In this document: positions 40,967 through 50,188 of the stretch, in pieces
Layout: every line of letters begins with the position of its first letter
Numbering within the stretch: the first letter of the stretch is position 1
Source of the DNA: Clostridia bacterium
GTDB lineage: Bacteria > Bacillota > Clostridia > Oscillospirales > CAG-382
Direction: 5' to 3'
Length of the DNA: 51,095 nucleotides
Assembly: GCA_017516825.1 (NCBI GenBank)
Contig: JAFXBC010000063.1
Coordinates: 1-51,095, forward strand
Notes under the pieces: generated by a model
Database searches by the model: none
The model's input: only the letters and a program-made list of their open reading frames with translations
What the model was told of the DNA's origin: nothing
Program-made: the position numbers and the translations under genes

Positions 40967-42796
40967 ATGAAGAAATTTTCTTGGAAAAAAGCCCTGCTCA
41001 TGAGCACCAGCTTGGTACTCACCGCAGTGCTCGCCATCGGCGGCACCCTGGCATACCTCCAGGACGAGGACTCCGACGTCAACGTCATGACCCTGGGCAA
41101 CGTCGAGATCGAGCAGATCGAGCAAGAGCGCGATGCAAACGGCGAACTGGTTGATTTCACTCAGAATAAGCCCGCGTATCCCGCAGTCGGCCCCATTGAA
41201 TGGGCAGATAAAGGTGTCAATGTGAATGGCACCGAATATAAGGTCTTTACCGATGAACTCAAAAACGTTGTCGATAAGATCATCACCGTAAAAAATACCG
41301 GCAAGTCCCCCGCTTACGTACGTACCATCGTAGCGATCGAAGCACCCGGTTTTGATCCCAATGACCTGATCCACATCAACTGGAACGGTACGGACGTTAC
41401 CATTTCCGCTCCTGTTAATGTAACCAAGGACGGCGTTGATTACGTTGTCTTCACCTTCACCTACAAAGAAGCACTGGCTCCCAATACTATCTCCGCACCT
41501 TCTTTGGTGCAGGTCTTCCTTGACTCTGCTACCACCAACGAAGATTGCGAAGCGTTTGGCGACACTTGGGAGATCATCGCTATTTCCCAGGCAGTTCAGG
41601 TAGACGGCTTTGATAGCGCTGCGGCGGCATTCGAGGCAGCTTTCCCTGTTGGCGAGAACAACGCTAACGTAGCTTCTTGGCTCGGCGCTGCTCTTGCAGA
41701 AAATAGCGTCGACACCTGGGACGGCACTTCCGACACCTCTTGGTATGATCCTGCTGATCCCAAGACCGCATACGAACTTACCACCGCAGAACAGCTTGCA
41801 GGTCTGGCAGAACTGGTTTCCGGAGACACTACTTTTGACGGTGTAACCTTCACCCTTGCGAAGGATCTGGATCTTTACTGCGAGGATACCTCGGCAACTG
41901 CTGATGGAGACCCCGTGAGCTTCAGACCGATTGGTGATCACTCTAAGAACGGTACCTTTGAAGGCACCTTCGATGGCAACGGCAAGACCATTTCCAACCT
42001 TTATCAGAATGGTTGGGATCTTGGCTACGATTGGGATCACTACGGCTCATATGGCCTGTTCGGCAACCTGAATGATGCAACCGTTAAGAATCTGACCATC
42101 ACCGGTGCAGAATCTTACATCGAAGGCGGCGACGTTGGCGGTATTACCGGCAGTGCAACCGGCACCTGCGTTTTCGAAAACATCACCATCGAGGATTCCG
42201 TTTTCGCTACCTACAACAACGGTAACGGCGGTATCATCGGTTGGTCCGGCGCAGGTAACTACACCTTCAAGAATATCACCATCGCAGAAGACACCGTTCT
42301 GGCCGGCCTTTGGGGCTCCTTTGACTCCTCCATCGGTGGTATCGTAGGCCAGGGCGAGCCCGGCGCAACCTACAACTTCGAGAACGTAGATATTGCTTGC
42401 CGCTTGGACGTTTATAACGACTGCACCGCTTCCTACGACTATTACAACTACCGTATGTGCGGTATGCTTATCGGTCGTCTGAAGGAGACCACCACCATCG
42501 ATGGTGCAAACTATCCCGATACCAGCAAGTACAACATCACCTGCACCGACGTGACCGTTACTTACGGCGAATGGGCAGATTATCACTATTGCCGCGCTAC
42601 TGGTGCAAGAGGCAAGCGTGTAGAGGCCGGCTATTCTTATGACGGCATCGCAGTAGACTACGATCACAGCGTATGTACCGTTCATCACCTGGAAGTTATT
42701 CCCTTCGATCAGATCTTTGGCGGCGATCAGTACGCCGTTAAGGGCCTCAAGGAATATACCGGCGTGACCGTTGTATATAACAACGACAAACAGTAA
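40967..42796 (+). CDS. Large SipW-dependent surface protein A (TasA-like plus GLUG-type domain)
   Basis: 609 residues from ATG 40967, RBS GAAAGGAAAAG. SipW-type signal, then AYLQDEDSDVNVMTLGNVEIEQIEQ and a TasA-like module to about residue 235. A linker WDGTSDTSWYDPADP leads to a C-terminal beta-rich repeat domain (about 265-520) with GLUG-type repeats: FEGTFDGNGKTISNLYQNG, YGLFGNLNDATVKNLTITGA, VGGITGSATGTCVFENITIE and GIVGQGEPGATYNFENVDI. Such solenoids are common in gut surface proteins and adhesins. There is no sorting signal or membrane anchor, so attachment may be through the TasA-like fibre. The first 150 bp of the gene are nearly identical to the 923-residue gene. Confidence 0.88.
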   Translation: MKKFSWKKALLMSTSLVLTAVLAIGGTLAYLQDEDSDVNVMTLGNVEIEQIEQERDANGELVDFTQNKPAYPAVGPIEWADKGVNVNGTEYKVFTDELKNVVDKIITVKNTGKSPAYVRTIVAIEAPGFDPNDLIHINWNGTDVTISAPVNVTKDGVDYVVFTFTYKEALAPNTISAPSLVQVFLDSATTNEDCEAFGDTWEIIAISQAVQVDGFDSAAAAFEAAFPVGENNANVASWLGAALAENSVDTWDGTSDTSWYDPADPKTAYELTTAEQLAGLAELVSGDTTFDGVTFTLAKDLDLYCEDTSATADGDPVSFRPIGDHSKNGTFEGTFDGNGKTISNLYQNGWDLGYDWDHYGSYGLFGNLNDATVKNLTITGAESYIEGGDVGGITGSATGTCVFENITIEDSVFATYNNGNGGIIGWSGAGNYTFKNITIAEDTVLAGLWGSFDSSIGGIVGQGEPGATYNFENVDIACRLDVYNDCTASYDYYNYRMCGMLIGRLKETTTIDGANYPDTSKYNITCTDVTVTYGEWADYHYCRATGARGKRVEAGYSYDGIAVDYDHSVCTVHHLEVIPFDQIFGGDQYAVKGLKEYTGVTVVYNNDKQ

Positions 42797-42807
42797 TTTT
42801 ACAAACA

Positions 42808-42848
42808 TTTCCCCCTCCGCTCCTCCACCGAGGAGCGGGGTAGGGGAA
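42808..42848 (+). other. Intercistronic hairpin without T run
   Basis: CCGCTCCTC (42817-42825) pairs perfectly with GAGGAGCGG (42830-42838), loop CACC, with outer CCCC/GGGG pairing. No T run follows, so it more likely affects RNA stability or processing than termination. Confidence 0.6.
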
Positions 42849-42870
42849 ACCAACTGAAAGGAAAAAGAAA

Positions 42871-44751
42871 ATGAAGAAATTTTCTTGGAAAAAAGCCCTT
42901 CTGGTGGCAACAGCCTACCTGACCGTCATTGCCCTCGCAATCGGCGGCACCCTGGCATACCTCCAGGACGAAGACTCCGACGTCAACGTCATGACCCTGG
43001 GCAACGTTGATATCGACCAGATCGAGCAACAGCGTGACGAAAACGGCAACCTGGTTGACTTCGTCGACGGCAAGCCTGCACTCCCCGCAGTCGGCCCCAT
43101 TGAATGGGCGGACGAAGGTGTCGATGTGAACGGCACCGAATATAAGGTCTTTACCGACGATCTCAAAAACGTTATCGATAAGATCGTTACTGTGAAAAAT
43201 ACCGGTAAATCTCCCGCTTACGTTCGCACCATTATTGTGATCGAAGCCCCCGATTACGATCCCGAAAACTTGATTCATGTCAACGTAAACCCCGACGGTC
43301 TTACCCAAACAGCTTGGGCTCCTGTTGAGTTGGATGGTGTAAAGTATGTTTACTCTGTCTTTACCTACACCGAAGCATTGAAGCCCGACGAGATTTCTGC
43401 CCCCTCTCTGATGCAGGTCTTCCTGGATTCCGATGCAGATAATGAGTTCTGCGAGAAACTGGGCGACACTTGGGAGATCATTGCTATTTCCCAGGCAGTC
43501 CAGGTAGATGGCTTTGAGAATGCTGCTACGGCCTTGGATACTGCTTTCGAAGAACCCAGTGCAGCTAATATTGCAGAATGGCTTGAAAAGGCTTACACCG
43601 ACGACGAAGCCAAAAAGAAGGACACCTGGGACGGCACTTCCGACACCTCTTGGTACAACGATACCGACACCGAGTTCACCCTGACCACCGCAGAACAGCT
43701 TGCAGGTCTGGCAGAACTGGTGGACGGCGGCAACACCTTCGAAGGCAAGACCATCAAGCTGGACAAGGATTTTGACCTCAAGTATATCCCCGAAGGCGCA
43801 ACCGAACCCAAGAGCTTCGAGCCCGCCGGAAGCTTCTCGGATAATGTGAGCTTCAAGGGTGTGTTCGACGGACAGGGACATACTATCTCCAACATGTATC
43901 AAAACGGTTGGGCACTTCAAAATGGCTATTGGGATGGCCCTGAATACGGAATGGGACTCTTCTCTCTCGTTGAAGATGCCACCGTTAAAAACCTTGTAAT
44001 CGATGCTGCTTCTTTGCCTACCGAGGCTAACATCATTGGTGTTGTTGCCGGTGGAGCAGGCGGCGAATGTGTATTTGAGAACATTTCTGTTACCGGCGCA
44101 TATTTAGGTAATCACTCCTGGTATAGCGGCGGCCTGGTCGGCTGGGCTGAAGGTGATCAGAAGTTTATCAATTGCGATATTGATGCCACCTCCTGCATTT
44201 CTTCTCAGTGGGGTGACTTCAACAATGCAAACGGTGGCCTCGTTGGCGGTATAGATCCGGAAGGAGAATATTACTTTGAAGATTGCGATGTAGCTTGTGT
44301 GATTGATGCATACAACGACGTCACCTCTGCTTACGAATGGTACTCCTACCGTAACTGTGGTATGCTGATTGGTGATACCGGCAAGAGGGACGACCCCGAC
44401 GGCAATAACGTTGGCAATGCGATTGCTCCCAATGTAACTTGTAAGAACGTTACTGTAACCTATGGTGAATGGGCTAATTACCACTACTGTCAGTTTAATT
44501 CTTCCGGCTATCCCTTCTGTAGAGTTGAAGCCGGCGAATCCACAGGTGCTTACGGTAATGCAAGAGTTGGCGAATATTTCGACGCCAACGGCAATAAAGT
44601 AGTGGACGATAACCACGTTCATAACGACGGCGAGAAGCACAACGAACTGATCGTCTTCGATCAGCTCTACGGCGGCGAATCCGGTGACCGTTACTGCACC
44701 TACGGTACTGCTACCCATCCCGGCGTAACCGTAGTTTACAACAACAAGTAA
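42871..44751 (+). CDS. Large SipW-dependent surface protein B (TasA-like plus GLUG-type domain)
   Basis: 626 residues from ATG 42871, RBS GAAAGGAAAAAG. Same layout as protein A: SipW-type signal, TasA-like module (AYLQDEDSDVNVMTLGNVDIDQIEQ...VDGFENAATALDTAF), linker WDGTSDTSWYNDTD, and a GLUG-type solenoid (FKGVFDGQGHTISNMYQNG, MGLFSLVEDATVKNLVIDA, ...). The signal differs (LLVATAYLTVIALAIGG) from proteins A and C while flanking sequence is conserved, which suggests patchwork exchange. No wall anchor. Confidence 0.88.
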   Translation: MKKFSWKKALLVATAYLTVIALAIGGTLAYLQDEDSDVNVMTLGNVDIDQIEQQRDENGNLVDFVDGKPALPAVGPIEWADEGVDVNGTEYKVFTDDLKNVIDKIVTVKNTGKSPAYVRTIIVIEAPDYDPENLIHVNVNPDGLTQTAWAPVELDGVKYVYSVFTYTEALKPDEISAPSLMQVFLDSDADNEFCEKLGDTWEIIAISQAVQVDGFENAATALDTAFEEPSAANIAEWLEKAYTDDEAKKKDTWDGTSDTSWYNDTDTEFTLTTAEQLAGLAELVDGGNTFEGKTIKLDKDFDLKYIPEGATEPKSFEPAGSFSDNVSFKGVFDGQGHTISNMYQNGWALQNGYWDGPEYGMGLFSLVEDATVKNLVIDAASLPTEANIIGVVAGGAGGECVFENISVTGAYLGNHSWYSGGLVGWAEGDQKFINCDIDATSCISSQWGDFNNANGGLVGGIDPEGEYYFEDCDVACVIDAYNDVTSAYEWYSYRNCGMLIGDTGKRDDPDGNNVGNAIAPNVTCKNVTVTYGEWANYHYCQFNSSGYPFCRVEAGESTGAYGNARVGEYFDANGNKVVDDNHVHNDGEKHNELIVFDQLYGGESGDRYCTYGTATHPGVTVVYNNK

Positions 44752-44757
44752 TCCTCA

Positions 44758-44840
44758 CATTACTCCTTTTGGTCCCCAACCCCTCTTCGGAGGGGCGGGG
44801 ATCAAGGGGCATAAAAAAGCTTTGTGCCTCTTGATCTCCG
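44758..44840 (+). repeat. Duplicated intercistronic double-hairpin element, copy 1
   Basis: 83 bp, nearly identical to 47671-47754. It contains CCCCTCTTCGGAGGGG and a second stem GATCAAGGGGCA/TGCCTCTTGATC with one G-T pair. No strong T run follows. It probably acts on mRNA level or stability between subunit genes. Confidence 0.8.
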
Positions 44841-44884
44841 TTTTGAAGTAAAAATAACATATACAGCAACGAAAGGAAAACAAA

Positions 44885-47656
44885 ATGAAGAAATTTTCTT
44901 GGAAAAAAGCCCTGCTCATGAGCACCAGCTTGGTACTCACCGCAGTGCTCGCCATCGGCGGAACCCTGGCATACCTCCAGGACGAAGACTCTGACGTCAA
45001 CGTCATGACCCTGGGCAACGTCGAGATCGACCAGATCGAGTATGAACGTGTCGTTGAAAACGGCGGGTGGGTTTCCATCGGCGAAACCGACAAATATGGC
45101 TATACCCCCGATAAGCTCCGGGAGTTTACCCAGGATAAGCCCCTTTACCCCGCAGTTTTTGCTGACGGCGCTATTAAGTGGGACGATCGTAATGGATCTC
45201 AGAATTCTTCAGGCGACGGCTCTCATCAGCAGTCTTGGGGGCAGATCGGTGCTTCCGGCTCCAACCAGCTCTTTGATGACAGCGTGAAGAATGTAATCGA
45301 TAAGTTTGTGTTTGTGAAGAACACCGGCAAGAATAATGCGTACGTTCGCACCTGGTTTGCTTTTGAGCAGGGCGCAATTTCTGCAGACGACTTCAAGAAC
45401 GTGATCATGACCAATTCCGACAAAGATCACTGGTCTTGGGAAACGGTTGATACCGACGTAGTCATCGAAGACGCGGCAGGAGTAGAAAACACCTACGTGG
45501 TTTTGTGTGCTACTTATCTCGGTTCCAAGTCCAATCCCAACGGCATTCTTGCTCCCGATGCGGTTTCCTATCCCAGCTTGCTCCAGATTTATATGAAGCC
45601 CGAGGCAACCAACGATCAGGTTGATGCTATTGATGGTAACAAAAACGGTACTTACGACGTTCTTGTTTTCTCCCAGGCAATTCAGGTAGACGGCTTTGAG
45701 GATGCAGAAACTGCACTCAACGAGGGCTTTGGTCCTGAGCATCCCTGGAAGGATAATCCCGTAGAGTGGCATGGATATGTCTACAACGAAGAACAACTTG
45801 AAACCGCACTTACAAACGGCGGAAAGATCAAAATTGGCACTTCCTTTACCGTAAGCAAGACACATTCCGTTGGTGCCGATGCAGAAATCGTTGGCGGTGG
45901 CTACACCCTCAGCCGTGCAGAAGGCTTTACCGGAACCATGTTTACCGTGGGCAAAAGTGTCTCCCTCACCTTGGAAGATATTACCCTCGACGGCGGTGCA
46001 GTTTGGACAGGTGCTGAAGACAGCACTCTCCTGCGCGGAACCACCAACTCCGGTGTTACCGCAACCGGCAACTTGATTCTCGCCGAAAATAACGCCGCAA
46101 TTATTCTGAATGACGGTGCTGTTCTCCAAAACAACGACGGTGTGAATGCCGTAAACCTCGGCACGCGAATCGGCGCAACCTTGACCATCAACGGCGGCGA
46201 GATTATCAACAATAATTCCAACGCCGGCGCAATCTGGGGCGGCGGTCACATCACTCTGAACAGCGGTAAGATCAACGGCAACTCCTCCACCGGTATTGCC
46301 GGCGCTATCCGCATGGTTGGTAGTTGCAATTTGACCATCACCGGCGGCGAGATCAACCATAACAAAGCTGCAACCGATGGCGGCGCGATCTGGGGTTATG
46401 GCGCCTCTACCTATACCTTCACCGGCGGCGAGATGTCCGGCAATGAATCGGTCGGCACCGGCGGTGCGATCTATACCGGTACCTATTCCGTTATCAAAAT
46501 CAGCGGCGATTTTGAGATGCTTGATAATAAGTCCGCTAATTCCGGCGCGATCCGTTTGACCGATCATACTTCCTTGACCATGACCGGCGGTAAGATCGCC
46601 GGTAATACGCAGAACGGCGAATCTAACGCATTCAACACCTGGAACAACTCCATCTCCATCACCGGCGGCGAGATTTCCGACAATATCTCTTATGTTGGCG
46701 GCCTTGGCTTGACCGTTGGCGAAGCAAATATCAGCGGTGTAATTTCCTACGATCTTTCCACCAACCACAATACCGCATACTTGGCCGCGGATTTTAACGG
46801 CTTTAAGTTCACGGTAAATGAAAACCCTGAAAACTTCTCTAACTTCAATTTCAAACCCGCTGCCGGCTATACCTACACCACAGGCGATGAGGACAAGCTG
46901 GTTTGCATGAATGAAGGCTACGCTACCTACTGGGATACCGCTACCGGTACCTTCCGTTTGAAAATGGTACCCGTAATGGTTTCTACCGCAGAGGAGCTGA
47001 CCACGATCCTTGAAGAAGGCAAAATGGCGATCCTGGCAAAGGATATTGTATTGGCTGAATCAGTAACTTTGAACGAACCTGTATACGTTGATTTGAACGG
47101 CAAGACACTGTCAACTGTTGGATTGGATTTGCAGAATGGCGGTAAAATGATCAATGGTACCATTGTAAGTGCCGGTAATACCAATTTGACTCCTCATCTA
47201 AAGGTTTCCGGCGGAACCTTCGAAATGAACGGCGTGACTGTAAAAGTTCAGCATCACTTGAACGCCAATGCTTATTGGTCAGAAGCTACGGGTATGGAAG
47301 TGGCAAATGCAACCGCAGTTTTGACTGATTGCAATATCAAGATTAGCAACAATACCAAGGCGCAGTGGGTATACAGCTATGGAATCAGCGTGAATACTGC
47401 CCAAGTAACCGTTAATGGCGGCTCCATTATTGCTGAATGCGTTGCAGGAACTGCAGCAAACGGTCCTACCAATCCCAACGCGATCAGTTCCATGGGTGCT
47501 TGTACAGTTACCTTGAACAATGTAGAAGTTACCGCTACCTACTACGCCACCACCGTTAACGGCCATCTGAATCTGAACACCACAGATAGCGGAATTGATG
47601 ATACGGATATTGTTAACAATCGCGGCGGTAGCCATACCTTGAACCATATTGGCTAA
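44885..47656 (+). CDS. Large SipW-dependent surface protein C (TasA-like plus beta-helix)
   Basis: 923 residues from ATG 44885, RBS GAAAGGAAAAC. SipW-type signal identical to protein A, a TasA-like module to about residue 285 that resembles fibre protein 3, then a right-handed parallel beta-helix (about 295-660) with repeated LTITGGEI/ITGGEINHNK/FTGGEMSGNESVGTGGAIY units. A second helical stretch (about 690-915) has DLNGKTLSTVGLDLQNGGKM and VTVNGGSI. This is the fold of many adhesins and autotransporter passengers. No anchor is seen; the mature protein likely joins the fibre by its TasA-like part. Confidence 0.88.
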   Translation: MKKFSWKKALLMSTSLVLTAVLAIGGTLAYLQDEDSDVNVMTLGNVEIDQIEYERVVENGGWVSIGETDKYGYTPDKLREFTQDKPLYPAVFADGAIKWDDRNGSQNSSGDGSHQQSWGQIGASGSNQLFDDSVKNVIDKFVFVKNTGKNNAYVRTWFAFEQGAISADDFKNVIMTNSDKDHWSWETVDTDVVIEDAAGVENTYVVLCATYLGSKSNPNGILAPDAVSYPSLLQIYMKPEATNDQVDAIDGNKNGTYDVLVFSQAIQVDGFEDAETALNEGFGPEHPWKDNPVEWHGYVYNEEQLETALTNGGKIKIGTSFTVSKTHSVGADAEIVGGGYTLSRAEGFTGTMFTVGKSVSLTLEDITLDGGAVWTGAEDSTLLRGTTNSGVTATGNLILAENNAAIILNDGAVLQNNDGVNAVNLGTRIGATLTINGGEIINNNSNAGAIWGGGHITLNSGKINGNSSTGIAGAIRMVGSCNLTITGGEINHNKAATDGGAIWGYGASTYTFTGGEMSGNESVGTGGAIYTGTYSVIKISGDFEMLDNKSANSGAIRLTDHTSLTMTGGKIAGNTQNGESNAFNTWNNSISITGGEISDNISYVGGLGLTVGEANISGVISYDLSTNHNTAYLAADFNGFKFTVNENPENFSNFNFKPAAGYTYTTGDEDKLVCMNEGYATYWDTATGTFRLKMVPVMVSTAEELTTILEEGKMAILAKDIVLAESVTLNEPVYVDLNGKTLSTVGLDLQNGGKMINGTIVSAGNTNLTPHLKVSGGTFEMNGVTVKVQHHLNANAYWSEATGMEVANATAVLTDCNIKISNNTKAQWVYSYGISVNTAQVTVNGGSIIAECVAGTAANGPTNPNAISSMGACTVTLNNVEVTATYYATTVNGHLNLNTTDSGIDDTDIVNNRGGSHTLNHIG

Positions 47657-47670
47657 TTTTTAATTCCTTG

Positions 47671-47754
47671 CATTACTCCTTTTGGTTCCCCAACCCCTCT
47701 TCGGAGGGGCGGGGATCAAGGGGCATAAAAAAGCTTTGTGCCTCTTGATCTCCG
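47671..47754 (+). repeat. Duplicated intercistronic double-hairpin element, copy 2
   Basis: 84 bp, one base longer than copy 1 and otherwise nearly identical, before the pilin-like gene. Confidence 0.8.
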
Positions 47755-47794
47755 CCTTTCCATGTAACTTATCCAAGAAACGGAGGCGAATCCC

Positions 47795-49225
47795 ATGAAC
47801 AAAGCAAGATTTCTTCGGCGCACGGCCATGCTTCTGTGCCTGTTACTCTGGATGACCTCAACGGTGAACACCACCTTCGGCTACATCGTCACCGCCACGG
47901 AATCCCTCATCAATACCTTCCTCCCCGAGAAAAGCGGCCCCGGCACCCTCACTCTGGAAAAGCTGGTGGAGCATCCCTACGGCGAGGACTACGTGATCCC
48001 CGAGAACGTTGCCTTTGATTTTGAGATCCACCTGGGCCCGACCTACGCAGGGATGACCCTTTCCACCTCCGCAGGGGAACGGCTTGCCGATGCCAACGGC
48101 ACCCTCACCGCCACCCTCCGTCCCGGCACCCCTTTCTCCGTCTACGACGTGGCTACGGGTACCCCCGTCACCGTAAACGAGCTTCCCACCACCCTGGAAG
48201 GCTTCTCTCCCAAGGGTGAGACCACCCAAGAGATCACCATCGCGGAGGATGCCGAAACCCTCCTGCAGTTCACCAATACCTACACCCCCGCACCCATGGA
48301 GCTGACCGACGTTCTGGTCACGGGTATCAAATACCGTAACTACACCACCTGGGAAAGAGGGGATACCTTCTCCTACCGCCTGGAAAGCCTCACCGGGGAC
48401 GCCCGCACAGCCTCCGCAGGCTCCACCTGGCACACCCTGGCAACCCGTACCATCAAATACGACCCCACCGACCCGGAATTCAACACCTTTGATTTCTCCT
48501 CCGCTATGGAGCACTATACCGTCGCCTCCATCGGTGTCTACTACTTCCGCATGACGGAGATCCTCCTGGATCAGGAGCACCACGAATACGACGGCACCGT
48601 CAACCCCTTTGAAGTCCACATTGAGGACGAGGACATGGACGGCCACCTGGAGATCTACACCGTCACCACCGCCGAAAACGGGGAAGTCACCGTAAACGAC
48701 GGGATCTACCTGGTCAACGTCAGCTTCTACGATTTCCCCGTGCCCCAAGGCCCTGCCGACGTGACCGCAAACCTCTCCATCAATAAGTACGTAGAGAATA
48801 TCGGCGAAGCCACCGTGGGCGCAGAAGGCTTCAACTTCCTTCTGGAAAACCTCACCAACGGCCAGAAGACCACCCTCACCTCCGATACCTGGGGCGAGGC
48901 AGTTGCACTCCTCACCTTCACCGCAGACGATATCGGCAAGACCTACTCCTACCGCCTTTCCGAGATCGACCAAGGTATAGAGGACATCACCTACGATACC
49001 ACCGTCTATACCTTCACCGTCACAGTCTCCGTCACCGAGGAAAATACCCTCGCCCTGGAGATCTCTCACCCCACGCTGACCTTCGAGTTCCGCAACGTGG
49101 CCGACAGAGCCATCGTCAAACCCGGTGACCCGCCGAACCTGTTCTGGCTGATCACCATGCTGCTCAGCGGAACCGCCTTCGTGGCCCTGTTCGTCTACGA
49201 CCGCAAGAAACGCCTGCCTCTGTAA
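47795..49225 (+). CDS. Spy0128-like pilin/anchor protein with SipW-like signal and C-terminal membrane segment
   Basis: 476 residues from ATG 47795, RBS GGAGG. The start (MLLCLLLWMTSTVNTTFGYIVTATESLINTF) resembles SipW-dependent signals with the NTF motif. Three prealbumin/FctA-like domains follow (about 45-155, 165-315 and 320-435), with lysines and a YTFTVTVSVTEE end typical of isopeptide pilins such as Spy0128. The C-terminus has a membrane span (LFWLITMLLSGTAFVALFV, about 448-468) and KKRLPL, but no LPxTG; PGDPPN stands in its place. It is the only member of the operon with a membrane anchor, so it may tether the fibre to the cell. That role is inference. Confidence 0.87.
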   Translation: MNKARFLRRTAMLLCLLLWMTSTVNTTFGYIVTATESLINTFLPEKSGPGTLTLEKLVEHPYGEDYVIPENVAFDFEIHLGPTYAGMTLSTSAGERLADANGTLTATLRPGTPFSVYDVATGTPVTVNELPTTLEGFSPKGETTQEITIAEDAETLLQFTNTYTPAPMELTDVLVTGIKYRNYTTWERGDTFSYRLESLTGDARTASAGSTWHTLATRTIKYDPTDPEFNTFDFSSAMEHYTVASIGVYYFRMTEILLDQEHHEYDGTVNPFEVHIEDEDMDGHLEIYTVTTAENGEVTVNDGIYLVNVSFYDFPVPQGPADVTANLSINKYVENIGEATVGAEGFNFLLENLTNGQKTTLTSDTWGEAVALLTFTADDIGKTYSYRLSEIDQGIEDITYDTTVYTFTVTVSVTEENTLALEISHPTLTFEFRNVADRAIVKPGDPPNLFWLITMLLSGTAFVALFVYDRKKRLPL

Positions 49226-49243
49226 TCCAAAGGAGTTGATCCC

Positions 49244-49966
49244 GTGGCAGACCTGCCGTCCATCATGACCGAAGCCTCCCTGGAAGCCTTCCTGCAACGG
49301 GAAGCCGCCGCAGGTAAGGAAGAAAATACCCTCCGCCGCTACCGCAACGCGACGCGTTCCCTCCTGGAAAGCCTTCCTTCGGATAAGCTTCTCACCAAAG
49401 AACGCCTGCAAGCTTGGCGGGACGGGCTGACAGCCTCCGGATTGTCCGCCGCCACCGTGCAGAACTACGTGAAATACGTCAACCGCTACCTGGATCACGC
49501 CGGATACGGCCGCCTGCGCTTCAATCGCGGCAACGCCAAGGATCTCTCCTCGATGACCTTCGGCGCCCTCACCGTGCTGGAGAAAACGGGGGAGAAGCGG
49601 CGCACGGATCTCCTCTGGCTCTGCAAATGCAACTGCGGCAACACCGTCACCGTTCCCGCAACTCTGCTGTTGCAGGGGAAGACCCGTAGCTGTGGTTGCC
49701 TCAAGCGGGAGACCATCCACGCCGTGAACCAATACGTTGGCGGTACCAACCTCCGCCAAACGCTGAAGGACGACCCAAAAAGCACCCGCGCCGTCAGCGG
49801 CTACGTGGGAGTCACCCCTAAACGGGGAAAATGGCAAGCCTACATCACCTATCAAGGCGTCCGCCACTCCCTGGGGTGCTACGACAACCTCCCCGACGCC
49901 GTCAAGGCCCGTGCAAGAGCCAAGGAGCAGGTCATGGAAGCCGCCCTTGCCTTCGCTGAAAGATGA
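49244..49966 (+). CDS. Fusion of integrase SAM-like domain, zinc ribbon and AP2 DNA-binding domain
   Basis: 240 residues from GTG 49244 with AAAGGAG upstream. Residues 10-90 match the N-terminal SAM-like core-binding domain of tyrosine recombinases (EENTLRRYRNATRSLLE...TVQNYVKYVNRYLDHAG). Residues 104-155 form a Cys-rich ribbon (C127, C129, C131, C150, C152 in LCKCNCGN and SCGCLKRE), like the module that often precedes AP2 domains in phage proteins. Residues 186-230 are an AP2-like domain (YVGVTPKRGKWQAYITYQGVRHSLGCYDNLPDAVKAR). There is no recombinase catalytic domain. It is the last gene of the fibre operon, before a strong terminator. It may bind the recombination sites and modulate inversion; this is untested inference. 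Confidence 0.82.
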   Translation: MADLPSIMTEASLEAFLQREAAAGKEENTLRRYRNATRSLLESLPSDKLLTKERLQAWRDGLTASGLSAATVQNYVKYVNRYLDHAGYGRLRFNRGNAKDLSSMTFGALTVLEKTGEKRRTDLLWLCKCNCGNTVTVPATLLLQGKTRSCGCLKRETIHAVNQYVGGTNLRQTLKDDPKSTRAVSGYVGVTPKRGKWQAYITYQGVRHSLGCYDNLPDAVKARARAKEQVMEAALAFAER

Positions 49967-49979
49967 GAAATACCATACG

Positions 49980-50024
49980 TTCCCTGCCAAAAAACAATTC
50001 TTTGGCAGGGAATTTTCATTTTTT
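49980..50024 (+). terminator. Terminator of the fibre operon
   Basis: TTCCCTGCCAAA (49980-49991) pairs perfectly with TTTGGCAGGGAA (50001-50012), followed by TTTTCATTTTTT. Confidence 0.9.
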
Positions 50025-50069
50025 GCATATTTTTATGCGAAAAACAGTTGAAAAAGAAGGAAATACCTC

Positions 50070-50098
50070 TTGCATCTTTCAAAATGTTATGATATACT
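50070..50098 (+). promoter_or_regulatory. Promoter of the second SipW-type peptidase
   Basis: TTGCAT (50070-50075), 17-base spacer, TATACT (50093-50098). No recombination-like site is present here, so this gene should be expressed independently of the switch. Confidence 0.7.
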
Positions 50099-50188
50099 TG
50101 AGCTGTATAATTGCGGAATTTTACATTTTATTCAAAAATGTATGTACGCTGACCCCGCGCGCCACAAGCGCAGAAAGAGGTTTTTATT

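Noticed and set aside
47858..49990. 710-codon minus-strand frame across the pilin-like and AP2 genes
   Set aside because: It covers two well-supported plus-strand genes and their intergenic space, is Gly/Val/His-rich and has no RBS.
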